64,000 nucleotides of DNA from Paenibacillus massiliensis 2301065 = DSM 16942 (GTDB taxonomy: Bacteria; Bacillota; Bacilli; Paenibacillales; Paenibacillaceae): positions 62,001 through 126,000 of the forward strand of contig NZ_KB898189.1 in the NCBI RefSeq assembly GCF_000377505.1, written 5' to 3'. A model generated the notes under the pieces. The model did not search any database. It saw only the letters and a list, made by a program, of their open reading frames with translations, and was not told where the DNA came from. Position 1 is the stretch's first letter; each line of letters starts with the position of its first letter. Below are positions 7,798 through 15,285 of this stretch, in pieces. The position numbers were made by a program, and so were the translations under genes.

Positions 7798-9015
7798 TCA
7801 CCGAGCAGAATGAGCTGTCTTGGCTTGCACTCTGGGCTCCATGGCTCTCGCCTTGCTGTATAAGAGAACTGCAGCCACCAGAAGCATGATGCCATTAATG
7901 ATGAATACCCAGCGAATCGGTAGCAGATATCCGAGTAGCCCTCCCAGTATTGGTCCTGCCATTGTTGCCAGCTGGGATGCCGACTGGTTAAGGCTGAATG
8001 CCCGTCCACGAAATTCGCGTTCCGTGACTTGAACGATCATGGCATTAATAGAGGGCAGCACGCCTGCATAGAATAGTCCGTATGCAAAGCGAAGCACACC
8101 GAAGCCTACAAAATCCGTTACAAAAAACTGCAATATGTTACCGATTCCCGAGCCGATGAGACCAATGAACAGCACCTTGCCGAACCCGATTCTGGAGCCG
8201 ATTCTTCCCCAGCGTGGAGCCATGACCACCGTGGCAATTCCAACAGCGGAGAAGACAATGCCAGAGGTTAGCGAGGCGCTATTTCGATCAACACCCATTT
8301 CCATGACATATACCGTAATTAGCGGCTCCAGGATCATGACCGAGAATGAGCTGAGAGCAACCATGCCAAGGAGCAGCACAAAGGGCTTGTTGGCAAAGGC
8401 CACCTTCAAATCATCCTTGATATGAGAACGGGGGGCAGAGCTATTCAGCTTGTGCTCCTTCGCGCCGATCGTAGCGATCAGTGCCGAGATCAGAACGACC
8501 ACGGCAGAGAACAGAAAAGCACTTCGATTCCCGTAATAATGACTAACTACTCCGCCAATCAGTGGCCCTATGATGCTGCCCGTGGCACCCGAGGTAGCCA
8601 TGATACTCAGTGCATAGCCTGTCTTCTCCTCTGGGGTATTTGTCCCGACGAGCGCAATGGCTGCCGGTACAAACCCGGCCAGCAAGCCCTGAAATACCCT
8701 TAGTACAAGAAAAGCGTAAGGATCACTCACAAAGTAATTCAATAAATAAAGAACGGCAAGACTGAATCCGGAACGGATGAGCATCGGCTTGCGTCCATAT
8801 TTATCTGCCAGTGAGCCCCAGAATGGAGAGATCAGCGCACTGGCCAAAAAGGTGATCCCAAAGGCCACTCCAGACCAGATTTCCAGACGATCTGTTACAC
8901 CAAGCTCCGTGGTCAGATAGATCGGAAGAAAGGGGATCGAGATGGAATAGGCCGTGCTGCAAAAAAACACACCGATCCATAGCACTACCAGATTGCGTTT
9001 CCAAGAGAAGTCCAT
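7798..9015 (-). CDS. MFS drug/proton antiporter-type exporter
   Basis: A 405-residue, twelve-helix major facilitator protein. The ATG at 9015 has AAAGGA ten bases upstream; the GTG at 9024 is too close to that site. Motif A between TM2 and TM3 reads GSLADKYGRKPML, and the TM5 motif C region is GATGSIIGPLIGG, the signature of DHA1-family antiporters such as MdtG, TetA and YfkF-like exporters. It should expel hydrophobic compounds in exchange for protons. Substrate cannot be predicted. It is a single-gene unit with no adjacent regulator. Confidence 0.88.
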   Translation of the reverse strand: MDFSWKRNLVVLWIGVFFCSTAYSISIPFLPIYLTTELGVTDRLEIWSGVAFGITFLASALISPFWGSLADKYGRKPMLIRSGFSLAVLYLLNYFVSDPYAFLVLRVFQGLLAGFVPAAIALVGTNTPEEKTGYALSIMATSGATGSIIGPLIGGVVSHYYGNRSAFLFSAVVVLISALIATIGAKEHKLNSSAPRSHIKDDLKVAFANKPFVLLLGMVALSSFSVMILEPLITVYVMEMGVDRNSASLTSGIVFSAVGIATVVMAPRWGRIGSRIGFGKVLFIGLIGSGIGNILQFFVTDFVGFGVLRFAYGLFYAGVLPSINAMIVQVTEREFRGRAFSLNQSASQLATMAGPILGGLLGYLLPIRWVFIINGIMLLVAAVLLYSKARAMEPRVQAKTAHSAR

Positions 9016-9221
9016 CGTGCACACGTCCTTTCCGTTGCCTCCATTCTACGCCTGTTTCCGAAAATGTCCAGCCTACCTGACATCAATAGCTAATTACAAC
9101 AGTCCCACGAGCATCGGGTCTATGGAATCCGTCACACCAGCCTCGGTGCATGTCGCTGAAGAAGCTGATATAATAAATAGCTGTAACCAATGGAATACCT
9201 GAAGAGTTGGGAGAGGATTGT

Positions 9222-9482
9222 ATGGCTAAAAAGAATAAGAAGCCTTTAGCTGCTCGTCCTTCTGCACCGGATAAGCCTGCTACCTTGAAGGATATGCTAA
9301 GCAGTGATGTGCTTGCCCAGTTGAAGGCCGCAGCACAAGCTACTCAGGCCGAACAGGACAAGAAAGCGGAGGAAGAGCGTACACGAGCCGCCGAGGCTCG
9401 CAAGGCTGAGCAAGCCCGGTTGGATAATGATTTTGAGTATCTGCTGAACAACAGCAAGATGGACTGGCAAAAGCATAAATGA
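9222..9482 (+). CDS. yqkE: YqkE-like DUF3886 protein
   Basis: An 86-residue highly charged protein; GGGAGAGG precedes the ATG at 9222. It starts MAKKNKKP and contains TLKDMLSSDVLAQLKA, then a long Ala/Glu/Lys/Arg helix (QDKKAEEERTRAAEARKAEQ) and ends FEYLLNNSKMDWQKHK. This is the layout of the DUF3886 family represented by B. subtilis YqkE, a conserved small protein of unknown function in endospore formers. The conserved C-terminal F-x-x-LL-x-S-x-x-DW is the family hallmark as I know it. Confidence 0.8.
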   Translation: MAKKNKKPLAARPSAPDKPATLKDMLSSDVLAQLKAAAQATQAEQDKKAEEERTRAAEARKAEQARLDNDFEYLLNNSKMDWQKHK

Positions 9483-9690
9483 GCGTCGGCTGACGTACAT
9501 TTATGGAATGTCGCCTTCTGAGTGAAGCTGTGGTCTTTTTCTTTTCTCGCGCTGATGAAGTGGTTGACGCTGATGACAGCTTATACATTCTAACATCTAA
9601 ATAAGCCGCAGCCCTCTGGGCTCCGGCTTGGCAACATGCCACTTAGTGCATGTATATGAAAAATGTATATGAAAAGAGTAATCTTGAAAA

Positions 9691-9801
9691 CTATAGCCAA
9701 TCCTGTATAGCAAGCAACCAATAGCAGACGACGGTCCATACCGGAAGGCTGAACAGCAGCCCCCACGCCAGACCTTTGATTAGTTTCGTATTCATCTCCA
9801 T
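9691..9801 (-). CDS. 36-aa single-pass membrane microprotein
   Basis: On the minus strand an ATG at 9801 opens 36 codons to a TAG at 9691: MEMNTKLIKGLAWG, then a hydrophobic helix LLFSLPVWTVVCYWLLAI and the end QDWL. AAAGGGG lies eleven bases upstream. A second in-frame ATG at 9795 is possible. The short basic head, single helix and good ribosome site argue for translation. I do not recognise a family. It sits alone, divergent from the cyclophilin lipoprotein gene. Confidence 0.55.
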   Translation of the reverse strand: MEMNTKLIKGLAWGLLFSLPVWTVVCYWLLAIQDWL

Positions 9802-9924
9802 ATTGTTCTCTTCCCCTTTCCTTGGGATAGCAGCAGTATGGGCATCCAGCAGCAATTCAATACCGCCATACCCAAGTTACCGCACACAATCAGGTTACAT
9901 ATCATGTACAAGGGAGTAGAAACG

Positions 9925-10608
9925 ATGAACTTTATGAATCAAAAGCGTTCCAGACGATACACTATCCTGATCAGCCTTCTTGCTGTACTCATGGTGATTC
10001 TTGCGGGCTGCGGCTCGAAGCCTGCTGCGACTCCAGCGCCAACACCAGAGGCAGCTCCGACAGAATCTACCGCAGGCACGGGCGAGGTATCCCATCCGAT
10101 TGCAACGATCGAGATGGACAGCGGCAAAGTGATTAAGCTTGAGCTCTATCCGGAGGTAGCACCAAATACGGTCAATAACTTTATTAGTCTTGCCAAGCAG
10201 GGCTTCTATGACGGGCTGATCTTTCACCGGGTCATCCCAGGCTTCATGATTCAGGGTGGAGACCCTGAAGGAATGGGTACAGGTGGTCCTGGCTACAGTA
10301 TCAAAGGTGAGTTCAAAACCAATGGCTTTGATAACACTTTGAAGCACACTACAGGCGTGATTTCCATGGCACGCTCACAAAGTCTGGATTCTGCCGGCTC
10401 GCAATTCTTCATTATGACAGCCGATGCCAGCCAGCTGGATGGTCAATATGCGGCCTTCGGTAAGGTAACGGAAGGACAAGATGTTGTCGAGGAGATCGTC
10501 AATCTTCCCCGCGGTGCAAATGATCGTCCAAATGATCCACCAGTTATGAAGAAGGTAACGATCGACACCTTGGGCAAAGAGTACCCCGAGCCTGTAAAAG
10601 TACAATAA
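9925..10608 (+). CDS. Lipoprotein peptidyl-prolyl cis-trans isomerase (cyclophilin)
   Basis: A 227-residue protein; AAGGGAG lies eight bases before the ATG at 9925. The signal peptide KRSRRYTILISLLAVLMVI ends at lipobox LAGC (Cys-29), then a Pro/Ala/Thr linker. The cyclophilin domain starts near residue 57 and contains FHRVIPGFMIQGGDP, GGPGYSIKGEF and the catalytic-core GSQFFI stretch; the Phe/Arg active-site residues are present. It should accelerate proline isomerisation of secreted proteins at the outer face of the membrane, complementing PrsA. It is monocistronic and followed by a strong hairpin. Confidence 0.92.
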   Translation: MNFMNQKRSRRYTILISLLAVLMVILAGCGSKPAATPAPTPEAAPTESTAGTGEVSHPIATIEMDSGKVIKLELYPEVAPNTVNNFISLAKQGFYDGLIFHRVIPGFMIQGGDPEGMGTGGPGYSIKGEFKTNGFDNTLKHTTGVISMARSQSLDSAGSQFFIMTADASQLDGQYAAFGKVTEGQDVVEEIVNLPRGANDRPNDPPVMKKVTIDTLGKEYPEPVKVQ

Positions 10609-10704
10609 GAGAGCGCCCATTCTTCAGGATGAGCATAATCCAAACCTGGATCAGCCTCTCGTGACCATAACCTGATCTATATCTCAGCTTCATATCCTGG
10701 GACC

Positions 10705-10733
10705 AGAGACCGCATGCGATGCATGCGGTCTCT
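10705..10733. terminator. Perfect 13-bp hairpin after the cyclophilin gene
   Basis: AGAGACCGCATGC (10705-10717) pairs perfectly with GCATGCGGTCTCT (10721-10733) around a three-base loop. The U-tract after it is poor, so termination efficiency is uncertain, but it lies between convergent genes. Confidence 0.55.
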
Positions 10734-10870
10734 CTGCTTAAGTATAGGAGATCCTGCATCGGAACCCACCTAAGTGATCTTGAGAAACTAACCTCATGTA
10801 TCATGTATACGTTTTCTTTACCCTAATTATACGCACTTGAGTCACTTTAGGTGCGGATTCCAGTGAGAGA

Positions 10871-12247
10871 TTATCTCCAGCTAGGTACCTGAACATGGGT
10901 ATCGGCAGGAACAGAATTTGCTTTCCTGTGCTTCTGTAGCCAGAGCTGGGGCGTATCCTGTACTCCGCTCAGGCGCATAACAAAAGCTCCGGCAGGTAGC
11001 CCCTCAAGCAGCAGATACAGGCGATTCCCATCCGTCTCTGATGAGCGTATACGCAGTTCCTCCACAACGTAATCAGAGATTTGACGAGGATAATGACCAA
11101 CACTTAGTGCAGCATTCGTCTCAATGCGCTTGCTGAAGGTAACGACAAGCTCATCAGCCGCCGAACGACTGACCGATAATGGGATCGGGGGCTGCTCATA
11201 CATATAACCGCCAACATGGTATTCATAGGCAGTCCAAGCATCAAATCCAGCTGCGGGAACATGGGCAGCAAATTGCCGCAGCCAATCTGTCCCGCGTACC
11301 ATACGAGGAAGCGAGCCAATATCCGCCTGAATACCAATGGGTAGCCTTGGATAGCTGGAACGGATTGGATCAAGGAACTCTCGATACTTTGTAATGTAAT
11401 CTGCAGGTAATCTGGCCTTCATCCAGTCTGGCCAATGCGTCTGGAGAATGTGCATATCGGGCTTGACCTGACGAATCATGGAGACGGCATCGAGTCCTTG
11501 CCATTCCCGCAGTAACGCTGGCCCCCTCCGTCCACTCTGGACAGCAAGCGACCAGGTCGCTATTTGAATATCCGGTCTGGCTTGACGAACACCACCTGCT
11601 CCATTAATTACTTCATCAATCATGTGATTCACGGCCTGCACTCTGAGTTCGACCCACTGGCTATATAGCTCAGGGACTTTTTTGTAGTAACTTGATGAAC
11701 GCTTGTCTCTGAAATCCGGCATCGCAGAGCCGAATTGTGCCTGGAAGACAGCTGCCGCATGTGTCCCGATATCTCCATAGGTCCCACTGGCTAACCCCTC
11801 CCACTCGGGAAAATAAGGCTCGGCAATCTCGAACCCGTCGAAAGGTATGCGCTGTACCAAGCGGGCCGCCTCCTGCTTTCGCCACTGCACATATTCTTCT
11901 GCGAACGGTGACAGTCGGCAATAGCTATCGTTAGGCTCCTTTACCAGCTCCATCCTCCACTGCTTCCAGCCTTCAGGGAGATGAGCTGTGCTGAACGCCC
12001 CATTTCCCAGGATCATCGCCCATACAGCAATTCCGCGTCGCTGGAGAGCTTCTACGATCTTATCGTTGACCTGATCCTCACGGACTACAAAATAATGGAC
12101 ACAGCGATAGCCCGCAGCCTCAAGCTCTACTGCCACGCTGTCAGCCGAGCGATCCTGGTAATACGCAAATAGCGGATCAATCTGAATAGAAGCTCCCGTC
12201 ATCAGTCTCTGTACCCGTTTATACGGGCCCAACGTACCTGCGCTCAT
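10871..12247 (-). CDS. Putative TIM-barrel glycoside-hydrolase-like protein
   Basis: A 458-residue soluble protein starting at 12247 after GGAGGCGGGGGA. The pattern suggests a beta/alpha barrel: SIQIDPLFAYY (20-30), YRCVHYFVV, IAVWAMILGNG, FDGFEIAEPYFPEWEG (about 135-150), IQIATWSLAVQSG, DMHILQTHWPDWM, LPIGIQADIGS and FDAWTAYEYHVGGYMYE. Acidic residues at strand ends (E in FEIAEPYF and in WTAYEYH) could be the catalytic pair of a glycosidase. A C-terminal beta domain of about 90 residues follows. There is no signal peptide, so it acts in the cytosol. I cannot assign a GH family or substrate. Confidence 0.6.
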   Translation of the reverse strand: MSAGTLGPYKRVQRLMTGASIQIDPLFAYYQDRSADSVAVELEAAGYRCVHYFVVREDQVNDKIVEALQRRGIAVWAMILGNGAFSTAHLPEGWKQWRMELVKEPNDSYCRLSPFAEEYVQWRKQEAARLVQRIPFDGFEIAEPYFPEWEGLASGTYGDIGTHAAAVFQAQFGSAMPDFRDKRSSSYYKKVPELYSQWVELRVQAVNHMIDEVINGAGGVRQARPDIQIATWSLAVQSGRRGPALLREWQGLDAVSMIRQVKPDMHILQTHWPDWMKARLPADYITKYREFLDPIRSSYPRLPIGIQADIGSLPRMVRGTDWLRQFAAHVPAAGFDAWTAYEYHVGGYMYEQPPIPLSVSRSAADELVVTFSKRIETNAALSVGHYPRQISDYVVEELRIRSSETDGNRLYLLLEGLPAGAFVMRLSGVQDTPQLWLQKHRKANSVPADTHVQVPSWR

Positions 12248-12589
12248 TCCCCCGCCTCCTTCTTCTTCTGCTAGATATGGACTGCATATCTATCGGAATC
12301 TGTGTCTGTAACTATACTGTGTCTCTGTGTCTCTGTGTCTCTGTGTCTCTGTTCTTGTATTTGCACATGAACTTCTGTCGATTCATTAACCTTTTATTCA
12401 CATGGCTTCTATAGCCCCCGCTTTAATTTCATCAGTCTCTGCGGATATCAGAATCGGGTTAAGGGGACACACACACCCTCATTCTAGCTTAGGCTGTCTG
12501 TATTCCCGTGCTCCTGTGTTTATTCTATTCTCGACAAGGGTATGGAATACAAGAAAGCACAGCCTGTTAGAGAGGGAGGAAGCATACCT
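12248..12589. other. 342-base gap with tandem repeat and SDR upstream region
   Basis: This divergent intergenic stretch contains an 8-bp tandem repeat near its left end and the ribosome site GGGAGGAAG of the SDR gene at its right end. I see no gene in it and no convincing -35/-10 pair. Confidence 0.5.
12321..12352. repeat. 8-bp tandem repeat, four perfect copies
   Basis: The unit GTCTCTGT is repeated four times without error, preceded by a half unit CTGT at 12317-12320. It lies in the divergent spacer between the TIM-barrel gene and the SDR gene, 74 bases from the former start. Confidence 0.95.
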
Positions 12590-13384
12590 ATGACAAATTC
12601 ACGATTACAGGGAAAAGTGGCCGTAGTCACAGGCGGCGGCTCAGGCATCGGACAAGCCGCGGCAATCAGATTTGCGCAGGAAGGCGCCAGAGTCGTCATG
12701 CTGGACCGTACACCAGAGCATGCTGAGAAGACGAAGAACATCATCGAACGCGCAGGTGGTGAAGCGCTTGTCATGAAATGCGATATTTCCAGAACGGATA
12801 TGATCCAGGACAGCATGGATCAGGCTGCAAGCCAGATGGGCGGGCTCGATATTATCTTTGCCAACGCAGGCATTAACGGTTCCATGGCACCCATTGAGAC
12901 GATGGACATCGAGGATTGGGATCAGACGATGAACATTAATCTCCGGGGCACCTTTGCAACAGTCAAATATGCCATTCCTCATCTACGAGCACGTGGGGGA
13001 GGCAGCATCATTATTACTAGCTCCATTAATGGCAATCGTACCTTCTCCAATATTGGCTTCTCAGCCTATGCTTCTACCAAAGCCGGGCAAGTAGCGTTCA
13101 TGAAAATGGCTGCTCTGGAGTTGGCCCAGTACAAAATCCGGGTCAACGCCATTTGTCCTGGTGCCATCGAGACAGACATTGACGACAACACTTATCCGTC
13201 TGACGATCTGGAAGAGGTACAGATTACAGTCGATTTCCCGGAGGGGGATCATCCCCTTGAAGATGCACCGGGTACCTCTGAGCAGGTGGCTCATCTTGTT
13301 TCTTTTCTGGCATCTGACGAGTCCTCTCATGTCACCGGAACCGAGATTTACATCGATGGAGCAGAATCGTTGCTCCGCGGATAA
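12590..13384 (+). CDS. SDR-family NAD(P)-dependent oxidoreductase
   Basis: A 264-residue classical short-chain dehydrogenase; AGGGAGGAAG precedes the ATG at 12590. The Rossmann motif TGGGSGIG spans residues 14-21, NAG 92-94, the catalytic Ser is in TSS (about 144-145), and the YxxxK motif is Y160-ASTK164. PGAIETDI follows the active site. Asp-39 after the second strand (VVMLDR) suggests an NAD+ preference. An unusual acidic insertion (about 194-220, with TYPSDDLEEVQ) replaces the usual substrate loop. Substrate is unknown. It is transcribed alone. Confidence 0.9.
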   Translation: MTNSRLQGKVAVVTGGGSGIGQAAAIRFAQEGARVVMLDRTPEHAEKTKNIIERAGGEALVMKCDISRTDMIQDSMDQAASQMGGLDIIFANAGINGSMAPIETMDIEDWDQTMNINLRGTFATVKYAIPHLRARGGGSIIITSSINGNRTFSNIGFSAYASTKAGQVAFMKMAALELAQYKIRVNAICPGAIETDIDDNTYPSDDLEEVQITVDFPEGDHPLEDAPGTSEQVAHLVSFLASDESSHVTGTEIYIDGAESLLRG

Positions 13385-13603
13385 CTGCTATGTCAATGTA
13401 TACTCAGGCATAGCTTGAAGCTACAGCAAGAGGCCGAACATGAAATGAGGCTCCATCCCCTCATACTGTTCAGCCCTCTGCTGTGCTCTTCCTACTGGCG
13501 GTGCTTGAAGCTGCCCAGCGTGTTCACGACTGGAGTGTGACATTAATGCCAATCATCGTGACAGCTCCCTTCCTTTCTATGCCACGTACAGTGATTGTAC
13601 CTG

Positions 13604-14323
13604 CTATCCAGTCATATCCACGGATTGTCGTCTGCGAGAGTCTCCCTTGCTGCTCTGCCCGCGGCTCCTGCGTAAGAATAATGAGACAGCCAGCCTTGCA
13701 CACCACAGCGCAACAAACAGGAACATTGCAGCCCATACCGGAGCAGGAATGAACGTACTCGCGGCCAAATTAGACGCATCCCCGGCTTGCCCTGGCGAGG
13801 TGACGGCAGCCAACATGAGCATGCTTGGAGCTAGCACCGATTCCTCAAGCGTGATGAACGCGAGCAGCAGATAATACCCTTTGCGCAACCAATCGCCCGC
13901 GAAGAACATGATAATGGCATTCAGAAGTATGAAGCCAGCTAGCCACCAAAAGCCATAGCCACCATGCACGTACAGTGCGACCATAACGGCGGCAATCAAG
14001 GTCATCACGGCGAACCCCAGCTGTTCAAGCCTTTTGTAAAATAAATAGAAAAGAAGTACAGCAAACAGAGAAGCACCGATATATCCTGCCAATGCTGTAA
14101 GAATAGCCGCCCAGTTGGAGGTTAATGTTGAATAGGTCACTCCGCTATGGTCTGCGTTGAGATCAATACGAATGACCTCGCCTGAGGTCAAAAGCGTGAC
14201 TACAGCATGACCGAATTCATGCACCATTGTATCCAGTGTGCGGAATAGATAAGAAAATGGAATGAACCTTGTTAGCAGCGCGGCCACAAATAGTAATAAT
14301 ATTGTCTTCAGCCAATCTTTCAT
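13604..14323 (-). CDS. M50-family membrane metallopeptidase
   Basis: A 239-residue polytopic protein; GGAAGGAG precedes the ATG at 14323. The zinc motif HEFGH is at residues 35-39, at the end of the first membrane segment, and about six further hydrophobic segments follow. This is the M50B-like layout of short intramembrane proteases related to SpoIVFB or YwmF-type proteins. The Asp-containing second metal motif is not in the usual NPDG form, so activity is uncertain. The C-terminus is a short basic tail. No substrate or anti-sigma partner is adjacent. Confidence 0.75.
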   Translation of the reverse strand: MKDWLKTILLLFVAALLTRFIPFSYLFRTLDTMVHEFGHAVVTLLTSGEVIRIDLNADHSGVTYSTLTSNWAAILTALAGYIGASLFAVLLFYLFYKRLEQLGFAVMTLIAAVMVALYVHGGYGFWWLAGFILLNAIIMFFAGDWLRKGYYLLLAFITLEESVLAPSMLMLAAVTSPGQAGDASNLAASTFIPAPVWAAMFLFVALWCARLAVSLFLRRSRGQSSKGDSRRRQSVDMTG

Positions 14324-14434
14324 AAAGTCTCCTTCCTTACATCTATAGTCCTTTACGATATCCGTTGTTGTCCCGTCTCATATTCCTAACCTTCATCCAA
14401 CAGCTCCAGCAACTGTCCAGAGTCACATTGCTTG

Positions 14435-14440
14435 TATAAT
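14435..14440 (+). promoter_or_regulatory. Promoter candidate for the antisense RNA
   Basis: A perfect TATAAT with a weak CTGTCC -35 (14413-14418) at 16-base spacing points rightwards. A transcript from about 14447 would reach the terminator at 14535-14577 and overlap the toxin mRNA 3' end. Confidence 0.4.
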
Positions 14441-14464
14441 TCGTGTATGCTAACATAAGAATAT

Positions 14465-14489
14465 AAAAAGGACCGGCGGCAACCGGTCC
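14465..14489 (-). terminator. Terminator of the toxin mRNA
   Basis: GGACCGG (14470-14476) pairs with CCGGTCC (14483-14489), and the minus strand continues with TTTTT from 14469 down. It gives a toxin mRNA 3' end about 100 bases beyond the stop codon. Confidence 0.7.
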
Positions 14490-14534
14490 CTGCACAACAC
14501 CGCTAAAAGAGCGGCCGGCTGTGAGAAAGCGATC

Positions 14535-14577
14535 AGAAATAGACCCTATCCCTTGGGCGGGCGGTCTATTTCTTTTT
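14535..14577 (+). terminator. Plus-strand terminator inside the toxin locus
   Basis: AGAAATAGACC (14535-14545) pairs perfectly with GGTCTATTTCT (14563-14573) and is followed by TTTTT on the plus strand only. The right arm covers the toxin stop codon, so the hairpin can only serve a rightward transcript running antisense to the toxin. Confidence 0.7.
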
Positions 14578-14679
14578 GTGTTGATTAAGCGCAATGGATA
14601 TTGTAACGACAAGCCCGATCAGTGCAATAAGCAATGATCCGAACGCTACCATTAGCATCAATGCGTCTTTGACCTCCAC
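14566..14679 (-). CDS. Holin-like type I toxin peptide
   Basis: A 37-residue peptide with a GTG start at 14679: charged head MEVKDALMLM, one membrane helix VAFGSLLIALIGLVVTISIA and a basic tail LNQHKKK. This is the pattern of the putative holin-like toxins (TxpA/BsrG-like, Lpt-like) in Firmicutes. The extended Shine-Dalgarno GGAGGTGAT (14684-14692) overlaps an in-frame ATG at 14685, so the GTG eight bases downstream of the GGAGG core is the better start. The peptide would insert into the cell's own membrane. A hairpin covering the SD and an antisense transcription unit support a regulated toxin. A non-toxic small membrane peptide is the alternative. Confidence 0.7.
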   Translation of the reverse strand: MEVKDALMLMVAFGSLLIALIGLVVTISIALNQHKKK

Positions 14680-14687
14680 AGGCATCA

Positions 14688-14703
14688 CCTCCCTTCCGGG
14701 AGA
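14688..14703 (-). promoter_or_regulatory. SD-sequestering hairpin of the toxin mRNA
   Basis: In the minus-strand transcript TCTCCC (14703-14698) pairs with GGGAGG (14693-14688) around a GGAA tetraloop of the GNRA class. The right arm is the Shine-Dalgarno sequence, so translation would be blocked when folded, as in several type I toxin mRNAs. Confidence 0.6.
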
Positions 14704-14742
14704 TTAGCCGACCGCCCTATTAGCCTAAGTTGTACAAGCCAA

Positions 14743-14751
14743 ATTATAACA
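14743..14751 (-). promoter_or_regulatory. Extended -10 promoter of the toxin gene
   Basis: The minus strand reads TGT-TATAAT, a perfect -10 hexamer (14748-14743) with the TGn extension. No -35 consensus is needed or seen. The predicted start near 14736 gives an mRNA of about 270 nt to the terminator at 14465. Confidence 0.6.
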
Positions 14752-14880
14752 TAAATGAGTCCACGGAGCTTCTTCGGCTCACACTACAGCTTTTTATGCC
14801 TATTTGTTATATGATGATTAGGATAGCATACTTTATCATGCATTCTTAACACTGCATTCCGTTCAATAAGGAGATATCAT

Positions 14881-15093
14881 ATGCCAATTAATCGCAGATT
14901 AAATACAGACGCCGATTTCCAGGAAGTTATGGATTTGCGCATCCCGGTCCGCATCTTCGAAGCGGATCAGCTCGTTGGCAGCGGGGGAGTCGTCATTCGC
15001 TTTGATGATCAGACTATCGTCGTCCAGCGAAGTGTCAGCGAGGTCGATTACCATTCACGTGACAACTGCGAGTTCTTCGCTCTGAAGGACTAG
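14881..15093 (+). CDS. Hypothetical 70-aa protein
   Basis: ATAAGGAGATATCAT precedes the ATG at 14881. The 70-residue soluble protein (MPINRRLNTDADFQEVMDLR, then IPVRIFEADQLVGSGGVVIRFDDQTIVVQ) looks like a small beta-barrel or SH3-like fold with alternating hydrophobic strands and ends CEFFALKD. I do not recognise a family. It is a single-gene unit closed by a strong terminator. Confidence 0.65.
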   Translation: MPINRRLNTDADFQEVMDLRIPVRIFEADQLVGSGGVVIRFDDQTIVVQRSVSEVDYHSRDNCEFFALKD

Positions 15094-15123
15094 TCATACC
15101 TCATCCGATACACGAGTATAACC

Positions 15124-15176
15124 ACAAAGAGGGACTCACTGCAGCCGTTGCTGCGTGAATCCCTCTTTCTTTGTTA
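15124..15176. terminator. Long hairpin terminator
   Basis: ACAAAGAGGGA-CTCAC-TGCAGC pairs with GCTGC-GTGA-ATCCCTCTTTCTTTGT, a near-continuous stem of about 20 bp with a U-rich right arm. It closes the 70-aa gene and can also insulate the convergent chemoreceptor gene. Confidence 0.8.
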
Positions 15177-15285
15177 GTAAAGCTACAAGAGCTCCCCCAA
15201 GCTGTCCCATGCATGCCTGTTGCTCAGCGACAAGGCCATACTAGGTCATCAAGAACTAGTTAGAGGCCTTCAGCTAATACAGTCA

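Larger units (their letters stand above)
14447..14578 (+). ncRNA. Putative type I antitoxin RNA, antisense to toxin mRNA 3' end
   Basis: The inferred RNA of about 130 nt would start downstream of the TATAAT at 14435 and stop at the plus-strand terminator ending in the T-run at 14573-14577. It would be fully complementary to the last twelve bases of the toxin coding region and about 100 bases of its 3' UTR, the txpA/RatA geometry. Both ends are predictions from promoter and terminator signals only. Confidence 0.45.

Noticed and set aside
14343..14612. 89-codon minus-strand frame across the toxin 3' region
   Set aside because: It crosses the two terminators and overlaps the 37-aa toxin in another frame; no ribosome site. 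The toxin frame has the better coding evidence.
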